Below, one piece after another: positions 58,278-64,000 of a stretch of 64,000 bases of DNA (positions within the stretch are counted from its first letter, which is position 1; the number at the start of each line of letters is the position of its first letter). The stretch spans positions 29,917,385 through 29,981,384 of the forward strand of contig CM070594.1 in NCBI GenBank assembly GCA_036346395.1. Reading direction: 5' to 3'. Origin of the DNA: Hsuehochloa calcarea. Lineage: Eukaryota; Streptophyta; Magnoliopsida; Poales; Poaceae. The notes beneath the pieces were generated by a model, which was not told the origin of the DNA, did not search any database, and saw only the letters and a program-made list of their open reading frames with translations. Both the position numbers and the translations under genes were made by a program.

Positions 58278-59889
58278 GGCCCGCTCCGGCTGCTGCTGCT
58301 CGCTTCCGGGCCACTGCCTCCGGCCAGCTCACCGAGCTGCTGCACTACTGCAGCTTGGAGCTGCTGCCGCCACTTGCTGCTGTGCATGGAGCTGCACTGC
58401 CGTTACTACTAGCACTACTGCCGAATGGAGCTGCTGCCGCAAGCGTGCACTGCTACTGCCGGCCAAGCTCCCAGCGCCGGCTGCCTCAAATGCTGCTGCT
58501 AGCACTACCAATAGCCACATGAACAACTAGTTGCTACAGTGCGTGTCTTCTTCCTCCTCCTTGCAAAATACTCAAACCAACTTGCATGCAAAAACCGATT
58601 GTATGGATGGGAAGCTTAGGTGATGGGGAACGCGATGGTATAACATGCATCGAGAGTTTTCTGGTTTTGGGTTGAGATTTGGAAGAGAGAAGGTGAGGGA
58701 GATGAACATGTTCTAAAGTATTTACTTGCGAATGACTAGAAGTGGCTGATCTGTTTGGGCAAAAGGAGTTGGCGTGAGAGATAGAAAGAAAAGGCAGTGA
58801 GGAGCTGGAATAGAGAAATGGCAGTGCATAGCATTCGGATTGGAGAGGAAATGGTTTGGCTGGGAGGGTAGGATGCTTTGGCTGCACAAGACTTGGCAGG
58901 GGAAAAGATGTAGTAGTGGGTGCAGCAGCTGCTCTGCTGGTGTTCGGTTAGAAAAAAAATAATTTTCGAATGAACAATGTGTTCAGACTTTGCGTACCGA
59001 AAAAGCTGACCGTGTTACGTAATTTTTAGACATAGTTTCTTAGCTCCAAAAATTACGAAATTTTTAGGAGACGTTCCTGACATAATGTAGATGCTTAGGT
59101 AAAATTTTCAGAAATTTATCCAGAGTGTAATGCTCTCTAAAAATCTTTAAACCTTCTGCTTGTTTGGGAGATGAGTAGCAGTATAGTTTTTCATCTCTTT
59201 TTCTTTTGTGTCGCTCAAACAACCTTGCATGTGAAAACCGATTATAGAAATGGCATGTCCTCGAGACAACGATCACGATGACATAACATGCGTTGTCAAA
59301 TTCTTGAATTTTGCTAGTGATTGCGAGGAGAGAAGTTAGAAAAATAAAGAATAGACACGCAGGTATTTCATCTGCTAATTCTATTCTCCATTTTGCGAAA
59401 TCACTCAAACTGCTATGCATGCGAAAACAAATTATAGAAATGGATTGCTCGTGCGATGACGATCGCGGTGGTATGACATGCATAGCTTGGTTTTGAAGTT
59501 TCGGCTGAGATTTGAAGTGGAGAAAACGACAGGAGTTAGCAGGGTCAGAAATTGGAAGAGATGACGAGAAGAAGGGACACGCGATCGTTTACCCCATGGT
59601 CGGTTGAATTGGAAAATAAGAACGGCGATACTAATGTATGCATCATGATTTTTGAAATGCATGCGGGAACGAGAAACAAAATATTTAATTTAATTACAGT
59701 CGCTCAAATAATTTGATTAAATATTGGTTATGATTATTATTGTTTCTTTTTAATGCATCTCTTAAACAAATTTGATTTTAGAAACAATATTTTTAATTAA
59801 ACATGGGAAAATTTTAAAACAATGCCAAATATTAATTAGATCGCTTAATTAAATATTAACATCCCGATTTTGAAAATCAGGATGTTACA
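58278..59889 (-). mobile_element. Solo LTR H, right part
   Basis: Resumes after element B with a CTG-rich stretch (58285-58510) and ends GGATGTTACA next to the TTTCT duplication at 59890. On the minus strand it opens TGTAACATCCTGATTTTCAA. Copies of a word near CATGCRAAAACCGATTATAGAAATGG-type sequence recur at about 58585, 59230 and 59420, a local repeat. No coding region supported. Confidence 0.8.
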
Positions 59890-61355
59890 TTTCTCACCGA
59901 CCTCACCGGAATAGTTACATGACTTTCTCACCGACCTGGCTCATGCAACCCCTGTCATGATGAATGTAAATGATGCGACATCTTTATTTATTCATCAACA
60001 TAGTCCATCTCATTAACTCAATATCTCCTCCTCATTATCTCAATATCATAATCTCATTATCATAATCTCATTCACTCAAGGTCATCAATATCATGTATAA
60101 GAATAAGCTGAACAAAAGTATAATAAATAGCATGATAAGTAATAACAATGATCATGGTGAACAACCCATTGTTCACCACTCTACCATGTACTTGCCTTCC
60201 GCGCTGTGACGAGTTAGGAGGCAACGACGGAATTTCTCCACTCCCTGCCCCACCGCCTACACAAATATTTATTCGAAATAAGAATAACAAGACATGATGT
60301 GGCTACAAGCGTTTTACCATAACCCTCTATCTAATCAACATAACCAAAAACTCAAAATGACGAATTAACTAATCAGCCAATATCGGCCCTTCTGATCAGC
60401 AGTACGAGAAAAATCATAATTAAATATCTATAACTCCGAATGACTTGAAACCAATGCTCAAATACTCTTAACTTAACAGGCTACGAAACTCTAGTTGGTG
60501 GGGTTCTTTGATTCGGCCAAACCAGTGGTCTAAACAACCGTTGAAAATAACTGACAGACATATGTCCAGAATACAACACAGCAGTAAAGAACACGGCATA
60601 ACTTTTACTCTACAGATCCAATTGAGATGATCTTTATCAACTCAGAAAGATACTTTCAAGGGCTACAAAAACCTAGTCGGGTGGAAGTTCTGAATCTGAC
60701 TCTAACTAGATCAAAACCGAGGGGCAAACCGACAGTTCCAACTTCTCAGGCAGACAGGACAGCGCGCGATTAAAAATTCATATCTCCTAAACCGTAAGGC
60801 GGAATCTAGTGATCTCGATGCCAAAAGAAAGATAACGACATCAGGAACAAAACTCTAGAAGACGAAAATACCAGATTCGGCCTCTAAATAAATCATAATG
60901 ACCCGACAAGAAAATCTGCCAAATCACGTCAGCTCTCCTGGACAGTTGCGGTAAAACTACCATATCTCCTAAACCGTAACTCCAAATCAGATGATCTCGG
61001 TGCCAAAAGAAAGCTAAGACCAAGGGCTACAACTTTCTAAGAGGTGAGAAAATCAGAAAACGTACGAAACTTACCCAAATCTGACGAACAAAAGCGCTGG
61101 CGCAGGGGAAGGTGGAAGTGGCGGCTCCAAGTGGGGGAAAGGGGAAAAGAGGAGTAGGGCTAGGGTTTTGGGGGGTGGGGTTCCCCCCTTATGGCCGGCC
61201 AAACACATGGGCTTCCCCCTGGGCCGCGGCCCGCGGCCCAGGTTGTCGAATAAAAGTGGAAAACCCCCTATTTTTCTCAGAATTTCTATTCCTTTCTTTG
61301 CATTTTTCTCCTCCGACTGAATCTCTAATTATCGATCCATTTCCGGGGTATTACA
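59890..61355 (-). mobile_element. Element A 5' LTR, second part
   Basis: Continues 44547-45261 and matches 39050-40508 closely, ending GGGGTATTACA before the GTAAC duplication at 61356. Confidence 0.92.
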
Positions 61356-63159
61356 GTAACAATCAAACATACCATGAACAATTTATCACAATCATAACTT
61401 GAACATTGATTGGAAACAACTTTATGAATGGATGAAGTGAAATGATGCATTGAAGGAATTGGACATATCGCAGCATATACCGGTATAGCGAGTGAAACAC
61501 CCGTCGGTGTTCACTTAAAGTAACCGTATGAAGAACGTTTCATACGGCCGTCCAACGTGGCCCACATTGGAATGGTGGACTCACGTAACGTGGCCCACAT
61601 TGGAATGGTGGACTCACGTACCCATTCTGGAATTGATGGGATTTTCAAGTGCCCATACTGGAATTGATGGGTCTTACAAAGGTAATTTATGCATGTCATG
61701 ATGTGATCCCATGGCAAGATTGAATAGTACTCATAAATAAAAAGATACACATGGCATTCATCTACAAATACGGACAAATATAATCATTCATTCACACATC
61801 ACATAATGCATCAATCATAGTATACAAGTTACTTGCTGCTGCACAAGCGACGGTTTGGGAGGTAATCGAGGTACCCTCCACTCACAGCTTCACCGCCTAC
61901 AATATAAAATGATCGATATGAGGACAACCGAGTGCGACGATGCTACACGTGCCCTCCCACAATCTCTAACCAAACCAACCAAACAAAAGGTTCAATTTGA
62001 TCCTCTACACAAAAAGTCTAGATTACCTAACTTCTAGCAGTCGTACGAGAAAATTCACCATTAATTGTCTGTAACTCTAAAAGACATAAAACTAGTGCTC
62101 ACTGATTCTTAACTGATCAGGCTACAAAACATTAGTTGATGGAATCCCTGATTCGGCCAAAACAGAGGGCTAATTATCGCTTAAACACAACCCATCTACG
62201 TCTGTCCGAATACGGATCAAGTAATAAACAAAATGGCATAACTTTTAGCCTACTGATCCAATGAGAATGATCCTTATCAACTTGGAAATATAAATTTGAT
62301 AACTACAATAACTTAGTTGGGTGAAGGTTCTAATTCGGCCCTAATTTGAACAAAACCGAGGACAAACCCATCGACCCCAGTTTTGGCAGACTGAACAGAT
62401 CGCAATCAAAAATTCATATCTCCCAAACTACAGATTGGATTTTCCTGATCTTGGTTCCAAACGAAAGCTAAAGTTCCCAGGAATAAAACTCTCGAAGGGC
62501 AAAACCCCAGATTCGGCCTCTACAGTAGTCTAAACAATAGATGAAAACGCTAACATTTATCTGCCCAGAATTCAGAACAGTGGTAAAGAAAATATCATAA
62601 CTTTCATTATACAGATCCAATGGAGATGATCTTTATCAGATTTGCAAGCTAATTTAAAGGGCTACAATAACGTATTGGGGTGGAGGTTCTGGAAATGCCT
62701 CTAACTAAATCAAAACCTAGGATCAAGCCGACATATCCTTCTCGTCAGACAGACAGAACAGCGCGCACTAAAAAAATCATATCTCCTAAACCGTAAGGCG
62801 GAATCACGTGATCTCGGTGGCTATGGAAAGATAAGAAGAATACCTACAACTTTCTAAGAGATGTAGAGGACAGAAAACGAACGCATCTTACCCAATATCG
62901 ATGTACAAGGCGGCATACAGCAATGGGGAAAGGTGGCGGCGGCTCCAAGGGGGGGAGGGGGAGAGAAATGTGGAGTTTAGGGTTTGGGGGTGGGAACCCC
63001 CCCTTATGGCCAGCCACCACATGGGCCCCTCTGGGCCGTGGCCCGAGCCCAGTTGCCGTGAAATCACGAAAAACCCCGGTGAAAAGATGATTACGGTTTT
63101 TCGATTAGCTCCTCTTCCAAACTTCTTCTAATAAGCCGAATCACCTTCGCGGTATTACA
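61356..63159 (-). mobile_element. Element C 3' LTR, second part
   Basis: Continues 37975-38345. It carries, reversed, the same tandem 38-bp pair (61553-61625) as the solo LTR 6683-8849 and ends GCGGTATTACA. An exact AAACCCTAA telo-box word is at about 62977-62985 on the minus strand. Confidence 0.9.
62050..62880 (-). repeat. Five ~180-bp degenerate units in LTR C
   Basis: GTAACTCT/ATAACTTTT/ATATCTCC words recur at 62071, 62238, 62416, 62597 and 62779, spacings 167, 178, 181 and 182. Each unit also has GATGATC-like, GGCTACAA-like and TTCGGCC-like words in the same phase. Confidence 0.82.
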
Positions 63160-64000
63160 TTCTACCCCCCTTAACGGAATTCGACCTCGAATTCTAACCG
63201 GCAACTAATACCAGAACGAATTTCCAAGGAGTTGAAATCAACGGATTTAACTGTACGAAAACAAGCGGTTCGATCTTTGCTCGCGCATGCGAGACTCTAT
63301 CTCCCAAGTGACCTCTCTCTCGGAATAGAGAAACCACAAAGCAAAGATGTGAAGCAACGTCTGACCTAACAATCAACTTGAACTTTCTAGGTACACTCAT
63401 CAGAAGAGGATCGAAGGTAAGACCTTACTCGATGGTCAACGTCTTAAACTGAAACTCGAACCTTGAATGGTTCAACTGCCCACTCAGCACTAGAACACAC
63501 CCGACGTTGTGTACTTCGCGCGTATACCCGAGACGGTCAAAACGAAATACCAACTTTCTAATTTCTGCAACTTTCGAAAACGAAGAGAATCCAATTGAAA
63601 ATAGAGAGTCCTCATCGCGTCCACTCAATGCTAACTCTCCACCAAAAGATTAAATTCCAAATTTGACAATTCATCTCAAAACAAATCCATTTTCTAAATA
63701 GGCAGTTTACAAATGAACACCACTACAACCAAAGGAGAAATTATCGAACGCCTAAACCAAACATCGGCGGTTTATCCGAATTGGAAAGAATCTACATGCC
63801 AACACACCTCAACTCAAATTGCGAAAAACACGGTCAACAATACCAAACTCAAGCGAGAATCAAGAAAACACCTAATTATCCGATGAACATTTCTTTCCAC
63901 AGTTTCTCTCTTCTAGGGATAAAATTTCTCTCGAACCTTGGAATTTGACTTCATCGCATACCACACGAGCTTAAACCTCTTAGTTAAATATCCTCAAATC
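63160..64000 (-). mobile_element. Element C polypurine block and decayed pol tail
   Basis: TTCTACCCCCCTTAACGG and GAATTCGACCTCGAATTC follow the LTR, then GCGCATGCGAGACTC and CTCTCTCGG words (63283-63325) as in elements A, B and 2, where they encode the pol end. The rest resembles element A at 40660-41050 (for example CGAAGAGAATCCAATTG). No open frame. The element runs off the right edge. Confidence 0.8.

Noticed and set aside
58585..59662. Frames of 117 and 139 codons in the right part of LTR H
   Set aside because: No known motif, repeated words within them, and inside an LTR. Not supported as genes.

Overview
This window looks like intergenic heterochromatin from a plant, most likely a grass. 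I found no host gene, no tRNA or rRNA gene and no CRISPR array. Essentially everything recognisable is LTR retrotransposon sequence: Ty3/gypsy elements (mainly chromovirus/Tekay-like gag-pol) and Ty1/copia elements, including a Sirevirus-like one. Most long open frames are retrotransposon remnants or chance frames inside LTRs. The grass assignment is inference from the element types and their LTR style. No database search was possible.

Left part (1-16600). A minus-strand Ty3/gypsy gag-protease remnant with its LTR (1-~2300) is followed by a minus-strand Sirevirus-like copia 3' end (LTR 2985-3509, multiple polypurine motifs, RNase H 5311-5807). A plus-strand copia pol (5835-10480) is split by a solo LTR (6683-8849) flanked by AAAAC duplications. 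Its 3' LTR (10751-11253) is interrupted by a minus LTR piece (11254-11714), which is interrupted in turn by Ty3/gypsy element 1 (LTR 11715-13752, gag-pro-RT to 16465).

Middle (16601-36430). Ty3/gypsy element 2 has two ~2.4 kb LTRs (16601-19009 and 24051-26447) around a frameshifted gag-pol with one open RT/RNase H block. A second copy of its primer-binding site and leader follows the right LTR, so this is a tandem arrangement. A ~4 kb LTR of another family starts at 26521. After it comes a patchwork: a gag-less protease, a reversed copia gag scrap, a gypsy pol tail, an LTR with internal sequence on both sides, a solo LTR (32812-35202, duplication ATATC) and a gag start.

Right part (36431-64000). 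This is a six-layer nest: fragment E, interrupted by LTR G (37823), interrupted by element C (LTR 37975-38345 plus 61356-63159), interrupted by element A (38346-61355, duplication GTAAC), interrupted by solo LTR H (45262-59889, duplication TTTCT), interrupted by element B (48975-58277). A and B have nearly identical LTR pairs but internal regions that are coding wrecks, with PBS, gag start and polypurine block still recognisable. They look like non-autonomous elements that must have been mobilised by proteins supplied in trans.

The most interesting signals are: (1) ~180-bp degenerate tandem units inside the LTRs of several families; (2) young non-autonomous elements of one internal type carrying two different LTR types; (3) patchy differences between sister LTRs that fall at CAG/CTG/CCGG sites and create CG, which may be a methylation-linked consensus error; (4) a telo-box-like motif near the start of many of the LTRs; (5) serial stem-loops shared between LTR families.
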